Positions 1 through 8,280 of a stretch of 64,000 nucleotides of DNA are shown here, in pieces (within the stretch, counting starts at the first letter, position 1; each line of letters starts with the position of its first letter). The notes beneath the pieces were generated by a model. The model was not told the origin of the DNA and ran no database searches. It was given only the letters and a program-made list of their open reading frames with translations. The stretch is taken from NCBI GenBank assembly GCA_019359275.1, contig JAHHHP010000004.1, positions 62,001-126,000 of the forward strand, written 5' to 3'. The stretch comes from Myxacorys chilensis ATA2-1-KO14. Lineage in GTDB: Bacteria > Cyanobacteriota > Cyanobacteriia > Leptolyngbyales > Leptolyngbyaceae. The position numbers and the translations under genes are program-made.

Positions 1-1034
1 TTCTTGCCATCTACCGCCAGACCTTCTAAACCGCGATCGCTAGCAATGACTGGAGTTCCAGCTGCCATTGCTTCTAGCGTTTTATTTTTGATTCCGTATC
101 CAGTTCGCATTGAAATCACGCAGACGGTTGCTTGGTGCAAATACTCAGCCATTGAGGGCACTCGTCCGGTGACGGTAATTCCGAGTTGCTGACTGAGTTC
201 TTGCACCTCTGCGGTCGGGCGGGAACCTACGATTGCTAAAGTCGCATCGGCATAGCGGCTTTGAACAGCAGGCAAAATTTCTAAGCTTAGAAATCGTGCG
301 GCGTCGATGTTGGCAAGGTTATCCATTGCGCCGATAAATACGAGATGGTGTCCCCCCGGATCAGACGTTCGATAGGGAAAGGTCGAAAAATCAACTCCGT
401 TAGGAATCACATCGATCGCGGCGGTCGGGTTAAATTTGGAGAGTTGGTTGCGATCGTCATCAGTTGTAACAACGATATTGAGAAATTTTTTGCAGTAGCG
501 TTGTTCGTACCGTTTTAGGAGCGGCGAATTTAAGCGATCGCGCCATGCATTCTCAGACGTTTGAGTATGCAGTTGGTTCTTGCACGAGCCGTACACAGAA
601 CTATGCACATTCACGACTGTCTGAATGCGTTGACGAAATTCGGGGCGGATATAAGATTCATTGACGCTATGTTCGCAGGTGATTACATCAAACTTCTGAT
701 CTTGCATCGCGCGGTCAATCCACGCCTGCATTTCAACAGAATAGTTAGATAAGACGCTAGGCGGCGTCCCTTGCTGCAAGAAAGTTGCAAACCGAGCGGC
801 TTTTCCGGCTAGTCCTGAGGATGCAATGGGCTGAGGACGCGGAAAAACTACTAATTCTGTTACATGCTGACGCAGAGCGGCAACATCGGCGTCGGTGACA
901 TCGTCAGTTCGGTGAGTGAGAACGGTGACATCGTGGGTTTGTTGTAAGTAATTCAACAGGTGAAAGGTTCGGACTTGAGTTCCGCCTTTAGTCGGGGGGT
1001 AAGGAAAGGTAGAGGACAACATCAAAATATTCAT
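1..1034 (-). CDS. Glycosyltransferase family 4-type protein, C-terminus cut by window edge
   Basis: The minus strand is open from an ATG at 1034 down to the window edge, giving about 344 residues with no stop. The N-terminus MNILMLSSTFPYPPTKGGTQ is the classic start of a GT-B glycosyltransferase, with a glycine-rich loop contacting the acceptor. The C-terminal half has VIPNGVDFSTFPY and then KTLEAMAAGTPVIASDRGLE, the donor-nucleotide-sugar motif of the GT4 family. It probably transfers a sugar from a nucleotide donor onto a growing polysaccharide or lipid carrier in the cytoplasm. It is divergent from the two plus-strand glycosyltransferase-type genes that follow, and together they look like the end of an exopolysaccharide locus. 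The sugar specificity cannot be read from the sequence. Confidence 0.88.
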   Translation of the reverse strand, partial: MNILMLSSTFPYPPTKGGTQVRTFHLLNYLQQTHDVTVLTHRTDDVTDADVAALRQHVTELVVFPRPQPIASSGLAGKAARFATFLQQGTPPSVLSNYSVEMQAWIDRAMQDQKFDVITCEHSVNESYIRPEFRQRIQTVVNVHSSVYGSCKNQLHTQTSENAWRDRLNSPLLKRYEQRYCKKFLNIVVTTDDDRNQLSKFNPTAAIDVIPNGVDFSTFPYRTSDPGGHHLVFIGAMDNLANIDAARFLSLEILPAVQSRYADATLAIVGSRPTAEVQELSQQLGITVTGRVPSMAEYLHQATVCVISMRTGYGIKNKTLEAMAAGTPVIASDRGLEGLAVDGK

Positions 1035-1162
1035 GGGGACATTTCCTTGAGAATTCCGTGAGACGAATCGCTATTCACGGGAATACTGACGATATCCAGG
1101 GTTCCCAATAATTTGTCGTTTTTTGAGTCGTGACTTGATTTCAACCTGATAGGAGATTTGAT

Positions 1163-2185
1163 ATGCCTTCGTTTGGGCTGTATACGCTGGCTAATGATAC
1201 TGTATTTGATCAATTTGTTGCTTTACTCAATAGCATTGAGCAAAATGTTGGTTCAGATATTCCTATCTGTGTCATTCCCTATAATCGCAATATTGAGAAA
1301 ACACAACGCGAAATCAATACCCGCAAGAACGTAACGCTGTTTGATAATTGGTTAGCGATCGAGCGATGGGATAACTTCTTTAATAGCGTTTGGCAGTTTC
1401 ACCCCCGCGCAACCGACTCAAAGTCAAGCCGTCCGGGCTGGTATGGCGGATTTGTGCATCGCAAATTTGCCGCGTTTGATGGCAGATTTGATCAATTTAT
1501 CTTCTACGATGCGGATACATTAGCAATGAAGCCGATCGACGATATGGTGAGTCAGCTTCAAGATTACGACCTGATTTTTAACGATTGGGAACACGCAAAA
1601 CGTCGCGACCTAACAGAACTTAATCTTGACGTGATCGAGCCTGCAATTGCACTTCAAGAAGCAGAGATTCGTCCGTTGTTGCACTGTGATAGTTTCTTCG
1701 CAGCGCGGCGCGGTATGTTTAACGATGCAACGCTGATGCAGTTAAAACAACGCTTGGTGGACGGTCAAGAACTAAATTGGATTCGCGATCGCTCGTGGTG
1801 GTCAAGTTCAGGCATGTTTAACTATCTGACCTTGGCTCAAGAGTGCACGATGTTTAACTTTACGCTTAGTCCTAACGGTTCCGATCGGACGGGCAACTGT
1901 GCTAACGCTGATCCGTTTATCAACCAAGACAACGTTCTCTATAACAAAGATGGATTGAAGCCCATTCATCGCATTCACTACATGAGCTATGCATCAAAGG
2001 ATTTTGCTCGGTTGTGTGAGGGTGAAGATGTAGATATTCCGCACAAAGATGTCTTTCTGCACTATCGCTTTCTCAAGTCGCCAGAGCAGAAACCGAAGGC
2101 GCTGATTGCTCCGACTGCAACAACTAAAATGATGCGATCGCTGCACACCAACGTTTCTAAACTCAAAAAACTCGTTCAGGCATAA
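1163..2185 (+). CDS. Npun_R2821/Npun_R2823-family putative glycosyltransferase
   Basis: This 340-residue protein resembles a cyanobacterial family known only from sequence (Npun_R2821/R2823 type). The N-terminal FGLYTLANDTVFDQFVALLNS and the central FYDADTLAMKPIDD look like a GT-A fold with a DxD metal-binding motif (D-A-D near residue 117). No signal peptide or membrane segment is seen. The ATG at 1163 follows AGGAGA (1150-1155), a good ribosome binding site. The stop is 9 bp before the next glycosyltransferase, so the two are probably co-transcribed. A sugar-transfer role is inferred from the DxD motif and neighbours; the substrate is unknown. Confidence 0.75.
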   Translation: MPSFGLYTLANDTVFDQFVALLNSIEQNVGSDIPICVIPYNRNIEKTQREINTRKNVTLFDNWLAIERWDNFFNSVWQFHPRATDSKSSRPGWYGGFVHRKFAAFDGRFDQFIFYDADTLAMKPIDDMVSQLQDYDLIFNDWEHAKRRDLTELNLDVIEPAIALQEAEIRPLLHCDSFFAARRGMFNDATLMQLKQRLVDGQELNWIRDRSWWSSSGMFNYLTLAQECTMFNFTLSPNGSDRTGNCANADPFINQDNVLYNKDGLKPIHRIHYMSYASKDFARLCEGEDVDIPHKDVFLHYRFLKSPEQKPKALIAPTATTKMMRSLHTNVSKLKKLVQA

Positions 2186-2194
2186 TATTCTCCG

Positions 2195-3166
2195 ATGCCC
2201 AAAATTAGCGTTTGCATTCCAACCTTTAACCGTGCCCATTTGCTGCCGTTTGCGATCGAGAGTGTTCTCCAACAAACGGAGCAAGATTGGCAACTGATCG
2301 TCTGTGACGATGGTTCGACAGATCACACCTCGGAACTAATGACAACGTATCAGAATCCTCGCATTCGATATCTGCGTCACGCTCAGAATGTGGGCAAAAG
2401 TAACAACATGCGCTCTGGATTTGAGGCCGCGATCGGGGAGTATTTTATTAAGTTTGACGATGACGATCGCCTAACGCCCGATTTTTTGGCTAAGACGAGT
2501 CAAATTCTAGATCGTTCACCAAACATCGATTTTGTTGGAACCGATCATTGGATCATCGATTCACACAATCAGCGTGACTCATTGGCAACCGAACAAAATT
2601 CTTACAACTGGGGCAGAACGAACTTACCCGCGGGTCTAGTTTCTAACTTGCTAGACGTTGTGTTTGTGAAACAGAGTTTTCAGATTGGAGCAACGCTATT
2701 TCGGCGGCAAGCCTTGCTTGATGTTGGTTATATGCGTCCCAATATTCAAAACTGCGAAGATAACGATCTATTAGTTCGGTTAGCGTTGCGAAGCAGTTCC
2801 TCATCCGGGGTAAACGCGCACAAACAAGCTTACTATCTGCCCGAACGTTTGATGGAATATCGGGTTCACCCGGAGCAACAAGGCATCGATCGCGCCATTC
2901 CTTATCTAAAAGACAAATTAACGTACTTACAGAACTTCCAATTTGAGCAGGAAGAATTAGAAAAAGTGCGGCGATCGCGCTTAGCCGAAACTCAATTGCT
3001 GCTCGGACTAAGATTAGTTGAAAAAGGCGAAACGCAAGTTGGTAGAGAACTCGTACAGGCGGGAAGATCTGCTTCATCTGCTAAAGCGTATGCAGGAATG
3101 GCGCTTTCTATGCTGCCGCAAGGGGTGCGATCGTACGCCTTTAACTTAATTCGTCACACTAAATAA
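2195..3166 (+). CDS. Family 2 glycosyltransferase
   Basis: A 323-residue GT-A glycosyltransferase. The N-terminal ISVCIPTFNRAHLLPFAIES and LIVCDDGSTDHT motifs bind the nucleotide sugar. The KFDDDDRLTPDF motif near residue 90 is the DxD metal site, and NCEDNDLLVRLA around residue 190 supplies the catalytic acidic residues typical of GT2 enzymes. There is no transmembrane segment, so it is cytoplasmic. It begins 9 bp after the preceding gene and likely forms a two-gene operon with it. A short hairpin lies after its stop. It probably adds a residue to an exopolysaccharide or glycolipid; acceptor unknown. Confidence 0.88.
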   Translation: MPKISVCIPTFNRAHLLPFAIESVLQQTEQDWQLIVCDDGSTDHTSELMTTYQNPRIRYLRHAQNVGKSNNMRSGFEAAIGEYFIKFDDDDRLTPDFLAKTSQILDRSPNIDFVGTDHWIIDSHNQRDSLATEQNSYNWGRTNLPAGLVSNLLDVVFVKQSFQIGATLFRRQALLDVGYMRPNIQNCEDNDLLVRLALRSSSSSGVNAHKQAYYLPERLMEYRVHPEQQGIDRAIPYLKDKLTYLQNFQFEQEELEKVRRSRLAETQLLLGLRLVEKGETQVGRELVQAGRSASSAKAYAGMALSMLPQGVRSYAFNLIRHTK

Positions 3167-3219
3167 TTTAATACGCGTAAATTTAATACGGCAGGACGCA
3201 AAAACAAGCAGCCCGTTGG

Positions 3220-3239
3220 ACACTTCTTGCGAGAAGTGT
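3220..3239 (+). terminator. Small perfect hairpin after the glycosyltransferase pair
   Basis: ACACTTCT and AGAAGTGT form a perfect 8-bp stem with a 4-base loop, 53 bp after the GT2 stop. No long T-run follows, so terminator function is only a possibility. Confidence 0.4.
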
Positions 3240-3405
3240 TCTCGTTTAACTACGTCTTCAGTCACTAAACTGAAGCAATGAAATAAGGAAAATCTGTGTA
3301 TTTGAATACTTTTTAGAGCCTTCTTTAAGAAATGTCATGATATTATAACTTTTGGTAAAGCCTTTCATTCAACTCAAGAAGCAGGGCTATCAAGCGGTTC
3401 ATTTT

Positions 3406-3963
3406 ATGATCGATTATAAAAAAATTCGGTTGAAATGGGAAAGCTATTGGTTCAAAACCTTGGGAAGATGGCGAGCCTGTCCTTTAACCTGTCCTGTCGA
3501 TCGACCTCATCATCGGCACGTTTTTTGGAGTTGGATCGGTAGTTTCTTAGCCATCACCGCAACGTCTTACCTTGCTTTGAAAACGAACTCTCCTCTGCTA
3601 ATGGCTCCCTTTGGTGCTACAAGCGTATTGATCTTTGGTGTCCCTGAAAGCCCTTTGGCTCAGCCTCGTAACGTCATTGGGGGTAATCTCTTAGCGGCTC
3701 TCGTGAGTCTGATTATTCTGCATCTTCTTGGCTCTTCTCCCTGGACAATGGGAATGGCTGTTTCTAGTGCAATCGGAGTTATGCAGCTTACCGGAACTCT
3801 ACATCCTCCCTCAGGAGCCGTTGCATTAGTCGTGATGATGACAAAACCGGACTGGCAATTCCTGCTGGCACCTGCCTTGGAGGGATCGATGATCTTGGTG
3901 CTATGTGCTGTGGTTTTTAATAACCTAGCTGAAGAAAGGACGTATCCAAAACACTGGCTATAG
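3406..3963 (+). CDS. HPP-family integral membrane protein
   Basis: About 185 residues from the ATG at 3406; an upstream TTG at 3352 would add 18 residues not typical of the family. The conserved signature PLLMAPFGATSVLIFGVPE, then AQPRNVIGGN and LTGTLHPPSGAVALV, identifies the HPP family of small four-helix membrane proteins. Hydrophobic stretches at about residues 45-65, 68-85, 95-115 and 155-175 match four membrane spans. Known cyanobacterial and plastid HPP proteins have been tied to nitrite transport, but members vary and a transport role here is inference. No clear ribosome binding site separates the two candidate starts. Confidence 0.8.
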   Translation: MIDYKKIRLKWESYWFKTLGRWRACPLTCPVDRPHHRHVFWSWIGSFLAITATSYLALKTNSPLLMAPFGATSVLIFGVPESPLAQPRNVIGGNLLAALVSLIILHLLGSSPWTMGMAVSSAIGVMQLTGTLHPPSGAVALVVMMTKPDWQFLLAPALEGSMILVLCAVVFNNLAEERTYPKHWL

Positions 3964-4021
3964 CAATTACACTGAGCCAAAACACAAGTGGGCCAAGAAG
4001 AAGCGATGCTGTTGTGCAGCA

Positions 4022-4486
4022 TTACGACCCATTAGAACTAGACAGAGACGATCCTCCAGAACGTGACGGATCTAATCGCAGCTTCTCCCAATCTTTTACC
4101 AAAACCTCTGCCCATTTTGCCGCTAAATTGACCTGTGTAAATGGCACTCGCACGGACGCATTAGACATTTCAAACTCTAACTCGATCGCTTTTCCGCGTT
4201 CTGGTGGGGCTTGCAAGTCCACGGCTTGACGATCCACAACTAATCGAATCGCTTGTACATCGTTTAGCGAGAACGTTTGAGGCTGCACGATTCCTTTACG
4301 AGTTGCCTTTCCCCACGTCAACTGATCACCCTTCTGAGCTAACACCGAGTAAATATCAAACTTGGCGCGATCGTAACTATCCGCCCACTGACGATATGTT
4401 TCTAGCTTTTGATATTCGTTCCAGCCTGCCCACGCCAGCCCGATAAAGACGGCAAGCAAAGGGAGCCATAAAAGACCGTGGATCAT
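4022..4486 (-). CDS. Conserved cyanobacterial membrane-anchored protein of unknown function
   Basis: A 154-residue protein with one N-terminal hydrophobic helix (LLWLPLLAVFIGLAWAG, residues 5-21) followed by a soluble domain. The body has beta-rich stretches (AIRLVVDRQAVDLQ, AIELEFEMSNASVRV) and a serine-rich end. I do not recognise a characterised family. It is divergent from the subtilisin gene. Its start codon lies one base from the inner end of a 29-bp inverted repeat, leaving no Shine-Dalgarno sequence, so it may be read from a leader folded into a hairpin or be leaderless. Confidence 0.6.
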   Translation of the reverse strand: MIHGLLWLPLLAVFIGLAWAGWNEYQKLETYRQWADSYDRAKFDIYSVLAQKGDQLTWGKATRKGIVQPQTFSLNDVQAIRLVVDRQAVDLQAPPERGKAIELEFEMSNASVRVPFTQVNLAAKWAEVLVKDWEKLRLDPSRSGGSSLSSSNGS

Positions 4487-4487
4487 A

Positions 4488-4606
4488 GGGATGAAGGAGG
4501 AGAGATGAGGGATGAAAAGATGAAAAAAGGTAAGTCTCTATAAGATTATGGTATCGCGTTGAAACATTTAGTTTTGCTTCATCCCTCATCTCTCCTCCTT
4601 CATCCC
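4488..4606. repeat. 29-bp perfect inverted repeat in a divergent promoter region
   Basis: Bases 4488-4516 (purine-rich, GGGATGAAGGAGGAGAGATG...) are the exact reverse complement of 4578-4606, with 61 bp between. The arms sit between the minus-strand gene starting at 4486 and the protease starting at 4670. Any transcript of the minus-strand gene starting beyond 4606 would fold into a 29-bp stem right before its start codon. Confidence 0.85.
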
Positions 4607-4669
4607 TTTACCGCCTGCGCTATCTTGGAGTTCAACTCCGACTTTTGATAGAGGGCTTGATAGAGGGCT

Positions 4670-6505
4670 ATGAGAAAGTTTCTGATCATTGGCTTGTTTT
4701 TGCTCGGTTTGGGATGGGCGGTTTCTAACTTTTCAGGACTCGCCGCAAAGGGCACATACGACAGCATTGTGCTGGATTTCAGAGAAGACACAGGAACGGC
4801 TGAAATCGAGAATCAAGTCAATGCGATCGCGGCTCAGTTCAACGTTCGTCCTCAGCTCAATAGTCGCTTTTCAGAAGCCGATCATCTCTATGTAGTAAAG
4901 GGCGATCGCCAGCTGCTTAACGCGCTTAAACGCTCCAACACTTCTAAATACACTGAATATATTGAGCCTGACTATATCTACAGCATTCCAGAGGCGTCCC
5001 TATCAGGAGTCGTCGATGCGTCATCGGCACAGCCAAGCGGTGGACAAGCCCCAAACGATCCGCTCTACAGCAAACAGTGGAACCTCCACAACATCAGCAT
5101 TGAATCTGGCTGGGCAGAAACGAAAGGAAGTGGCGTCACCGTTGCCGTGATTGACACTGGCATTTCTCAAGTGCCAGATCTTAAGGAGACTAAGTTTGTC
5201 GCTGGCTATGACTTTGTGAGCGATCAAGAGGATGCCAAAGACGATAACGGGCACGGAACCCATGTTGCAGGTACGATCGCACAATCAACCAACAACGGCA
5301 TTGGCGTCGCCGGAATTGCCTATGAAGCGTCTCTCATGCCGCTCAAAGTCCTCAGCGCCAGCGGCGGTGGAACGGTCGCTGATATTGCCGAAGCAATTCG
5401 ATTTGCGGCAGATCACAACGCCACTGTGATTAACATGAGCTTGGGTGGCGGCGGTGAAAGTAGTGCGATGCAAGAAGCGATAGCATACGCTCACAAAAAA
5501 GGAGTGGTTGTGATTGCGGCGGCAGGTAACGCGGGTCAAAGTTCGGCTGACTATCCGGCTCGCTATCCGCACGTGATCGGCGTTGCTGCCTTAGGTGCGT
5601 CTGGAGAGAAAACGCATTATTCTAATTTCGGGGCAGGCGTCGATATTTCAGCTCCAGGAGGAGACACATCGAGCGGCGAAGCGGGCGGTATTTTGCAAAA
5701 TACGCTCGACCCTCAAACCGGAGAATCAATTTTCGCGGCGTTTCAAGGCACAAGTATGGCCGCTCCTCACGTGGCGGGAGTTGCCGCTCTCGTGCAGTCG
5801 GCTGGTGTTAAAGATCCAGACGAAGTGGAAACCGTTTTAACTGAATCGGCTCGTAAAGTTCAAGACGACACCTTAAACCAGTTTGGCTCAGGCAAACTTG
5901 ATGCAGCCGCTGCCGTCAACTTGGCACTTAGAGGCAAAATTACATTCAACGATTTCTTCCGGTGGTTGCGAGACAATGGCTACCTCAACCCGCGCTTCTG
6001 GATTGATGGCGGAGCGATTGCCCTACTTCCTAAACTGGCGATGGTACTTGGCTCTTATCTTCTTGCCTGGTTCTTACGCAGCTACTTTCCATTTACGTGG
6101 AGTTGGTCACTGGCAACCGGATTAATTAGCGGCAGTTCTGGTTTCTTCTTTCTGAAAGGACTCTACCTATTTGACGTGCCTCAATATCCCTTCCGCTTCT
6201 TAGGAAGTTCACTGCCTGAGCTAGGTAGTGCCGTGCAGGGCAGTAGTGCGCTCAATCCAATTTCTGCCAGTGTGCTGATTCCAGGCATTCTGCTTGCGTT
6301 ACTGTTGGGACATCAGCAGTGGAAGTGGTTTGCGATCGGGTCATCTATTGGTGTTTCAGTGTGTCTCGCCACCAGTGCCGCGATCGATCCGACCTTGATG
6401 TGGATTGGCGGCGGCGCGATCGCTCGCTTCTACCTGATCGTCAACGCCTTGCTCTGCTTCGGCTTGGCTCGTCTCGCTATGAAACCAGAGGACAAAATCG
6501 TATGA
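4670..6505 (+). CDS. S8 subtilisin-like serine protease with C-terminal membrane domain
   Basis: A 611-residue protein. Residues 1-25 form a signal peptide or signal anchor. Residues 33-105 look like an I9-type propeptide that folds and inhibits the protease. The catalytic triad is visible: Asp in VAVIDTGIS (about 160), His in NGHGTHVAGT (about 198) and Ser in GTSMAAPHVAGVAAL (about 362). After residue 425 come four to five hydrophobic segments (such as GAIALLPKLAMVLGSYLLA and SVLIPGILLALLLG), unusual for simple secreted subtilisins, so the catalytic domain is probably tethered outside the plasma membrane. The stop overlaps the start of the next gene in an ATGA arrangement, implying coupled translation. 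The substrate is unknown. Confidence 0.9.
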   Translation: MRKFLIIGLFLLGLGWAVSNFSGLAAKGTYDSIVLDFREDTGTAEIENQVNAIAAQFNVRPQLNSRFSEADHLYVVKGDRQLLNALKRSNTSKYTEYIEPDYIYSIPEASLSGVVDASSAQPSGGQAPNDPLYSKQWNLHNISIESGWAETKGSGVTVAVIDTGISQVPDLKETKFVAGYDFVSDQEDAKDDNGHGTHVAGTIAQSTNNGIGVAGIAYEASLMPLKVLSASGGGTVADIAEAIRFAADHNATVINMSLGGGGESSAMQEAIAYAHKKGVVVIAAAGNAGQSSADYPARYPHVIGVAALGASGEKTHYSNFGAGVDISAPGGDTSSGEAGGILQNTLDPQTGESIFAAFQGTSMAAPHVAGVAALVQSAGVKDPDEVETVLTESARKVQDDTLNQFGSGKLDAAAAVNLALRGKITFNDFFRWLRDNGYLNPRFWIDGGAIALLPKLAMVLGSYLLAWFLRSYFPFTWSWSLATGLISGSSGFFFLKGLYLFDVPQYPFRFLGSSLPELGSAVQGSSALNPISASVLIPGILLALLLGHQQWKWFAIGSSIGVSVCLATSAAIDPTLMWIGGGAIARFYLIVNALLCFGLARLAMKPEDKIV

Positions 6506-6717
6506 CTGTAACGGGTGTTATTCAACACAAAGGCTTTGGAACCGGAACTTGGGCACTCGACGCCGAGGATGGCAAATCTTACGAACTCCACAAACCACCG
6601 AGTGAGCTTCAAAAAAAAGGTCTCAAGGTTAAAATTGACGGTGAAATTCGAGACGATGTGATGACGATCGCGATGATTGGTCCGGTCTTAGAAGTGAAAA
6701 CCTTTAAAGTTCTTTGA
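6502..6717 (+). CDS. Small protein coupled to the subtilisin gene
   Basis: A 71-residue protein starting at the ATG that overlaps the protease stop by four bases (ATGA), so its translation is tied to the protease. The sequence (MTVTGVIQHKGFGTGTWALD then KVKIDGEIRDDVMTIAMIG) alternates hydrophobic and polar residues like a small OB-type beta barrel. There is no signal peptide or cysteine. I do not recognise a characterised family. The strict coupling suggests a functional link with the protease, for example as a modulator, but this is inference. Confidence 0.72.
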   Translation: MTVTGVIQHKGFGTGTWALDAEDGKSYELHKPPSELQKKGLKVKIDGEIRDDVMTIAMIGPVLEVKTFKVL

Positions 6718-6732
6718 CCTCACTTCAAATTT

Positions 6733-6770
6733 AAGAACGCTCCAGAAGGTTCAGCCTCTGGAGCGTTCTT
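6733..6770. terminator. Strong bidirectional terminator hairpin
   Basis: AAGAACGCTCCAGA (6733-6746) pairs perfectly with 6757-6770, a 14-bp stem with a 10-base loop. It lies between convergent genes ending at 6717 (+) and 6788 (-), so it probably ends transcription from both sides. Confidence 0.8.
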
Positions 6771-6787
6771 GATCCAACCTTTTTCAA

Positions 6788-7108
6788 TTACGCCTGATTT
6801 AACACGTTTTGCATCTTCGTCCGAAATTCTCCTTTCGGATGTCCGCCTTTTACCTCACCAATAATCGTGAAGTCTCCTTCAGGTGAGTCGCACACGATAT
6901 AAGTAGGCCATCCCATCTCCGCTTTATCCGGATATTGGGCTAGAAGAACCTTCCGATATTTCCGATAGGTTGCCGTATCTTGCATCTTCACATCGATAAA
7001 CTGTAGCCCCAACTCCTCTGAAACCTTCTGGTCATAAAATGCCATTTTGTGACAAATGCCACAATCTTCCGATGAAAATTTAATTACTGCACGAGTCATA
7101 ACTGTCAT
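6788..7108 (-). CDS. Thioredoxin-fold protein with CGIC motif
   Basis: Up to 106 residues; translation may start at the first ATG or three codons later. A single thioredoxin fold is shown by VIKFSSEDCGICHKM (redox cysteines 16 and 19, motif CGIC instead of CGPC) and GWPTYIV, which carries the cis-proline facing the active site. It has no signal peptide, so it should act in the cytoplasm as a thiol-disulfide reductant or thioredoxin-like target carrier. The non-standard CGIC motif suggests a redox potential different from classical thioredoxin. It has its own gene unit, convergent with the protease operon. Confidence 0.8.
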   Translation of the reverse strand: MTVMTRAVIKFSSEDCGICHKMAFYDQKVSEELGLQFIDVKMQDTATYRKYRKVLLAQYPDKAEMGWPTYIVCDSPEGDFTIIGEVKGGHPKGEFRTKMQNVLNQA

Positions 7109-7258
7109 GCCAACACGTCTGCATAAACCAGCGTAGAAGATTACAGAGCGTTCAAAGCGGTTTTAGCAAGATTCTTTAGGGTTGTCCGCTCCGCACCACA
7201 ACAATGTCCGGAAACAGGGATAATAAGCCTAATTACGTTTGCCTTACCAATACCGCTT

Positions 7259-7852
7259 ATGTTCCGTAAACTCCCGTTCGGACTGCTATTACTTTCTGCT
7301 GGTGGTGTCGTCACCGTGATCGGGATCGCTGCTTATCTGCTCGATTATGCTGCGCTCAACATGATCGGCTTTTTCTACGGCATTCCGTTGTTCTTAGGTG
7401 GGATTGCGCTCAAGATTACCGAGTTAAAACCTGTTCCATTCATGACGCAGACGCCGCCAGAGGTGGTAGCGCTGCGAGAAGCGCAAGCTACTAAAACTCA
7501 GACCCAAATTCTGAATGACGTAACTCGCTTTCGATACGGGCAAAAAGCGCATTTTGATAGCGCCTTAAGCTACCTAGGACTCAGCCCGATCGAGAAACAA
7601 CGTCCGGAACTGATGGCAGTCCGCGAAGAAAGCACCGATGGAGCTTATACTTTGGTTCTCCTGTTTGATTCCTCTTATTTGCCGTTTGAAGTGTGGACGC
7701 AACGACAGGAAAAGATGACAAACTTTTTTGGCCCAGGGGTGAAGGTGAAGTTGGCACAGCCTGAGGAAGACGAGGTGGAAGTGTCTATCATTGCAACTCC
7801 TGATTCGGCTGTGGCAACTCCCGATCCGGCTGTGGCGACTTTAGATCAATAG
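7259..7852 (+). CDS. DUF2854-type membrane protein
   Basis: A 197-residue protein with two membrane helices at the N-terminus (LLLLSAGGVVTVIGIAAYLL, about 9-28, and IGFFYGIPLFLGGIAL, about 36-51), then a soluble domain from TELKPVPF to VKVKLAQPEE. This layout and the conserved RFRYGQKAHFDSALSYLGLS region match the DUF2854 family found in cyanobacteria and plant plastids; its function is not known. The last 20 residues carry a near-repeat of ATPDSAV, ATPDPAV and ATLDQ, visible as a short repeat in the DNA and probably a recent expansion. Confidence 0.7.
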   Translation: MFRKLPFGLLLLSAGGVVTVIGIAAYLLDYAALNMIGFFYGIPLFLGGIALKITELKPVPFMTQTPPEVVALREAQATKTQTQILNDVTRFRYGQKAHFDSALSYLGLSPIEKQRPELMAVREESTDGAYTLVLLFDSSYLPFEVWTQRQEKMTNFFGPGVKVKLAQPEEDEVEVSIIATPDSAVATPDPAVATLDQ

Positions 7853-7879
7853 CTCGTCAGAACACTCTAAAAATTTGTC

Positions 7880-8137
7880 TCACTTCTCTAGACGGACAGC
7901 GTACCATTGCAAGTACTGTCCTGGAGCCAAATCAAACTCACATGTTGTATTGATCAAATAAGCGACTTGCTGCTCAACCGAGGCAAACTGCTGCAAGTCT
8001 TTGGGTAGCGCATCTTGTTGAGCGACAAGGAGCGATCGCAGCTTCTGCGTCAGTTCCTCGGCGGTCAAAATCTGCTCTGGCTGATTGGTTTCTAGCACCA
8101 CAAAATCGTCTTCTTGATACATTAACGAATCTGGCAT
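7880..8137 (-). CDS. CRR7-like (chlororespiratory reduction 7) protein
   Basis: An 85-residue protein. Its start, LMYQEDDFVVLETNQPEQIL followed by TAEELTQKL, matches the CRR7 family. In plants CRR7 is needed to assemble the chloroplast NDH complex; the cyanobacterial role is much less clear. It is small, acidic and lacks a membrane segment, so it would be a soluble factor. It is convergent with the DUF2854 gene, their stops separated by 27 bp, and divergent from the lipid kinase. Confidence 0.72.
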   Translation of the reverse strand: MPDSLMYQEDDFVVLETNQPEQILTAEELTQKLRSLLVAQQDALPKDLQQFASVEQQVAYLINTTCEFDLAPGQYLQWYAVRLEK

Positions 8138-8280
8138 CGTTTAATCTCATTTCAATACGTTCTATTGTGACGCGTTCTCTTCTGCTCAAATCTCCCGCAG
8201 GTGAGAACTAGAGGCTGCTTCAGATATGTTATCTAAGGCATATCATCTCTCTGATACCCATTTTAAGGAATCGTGCCCCT

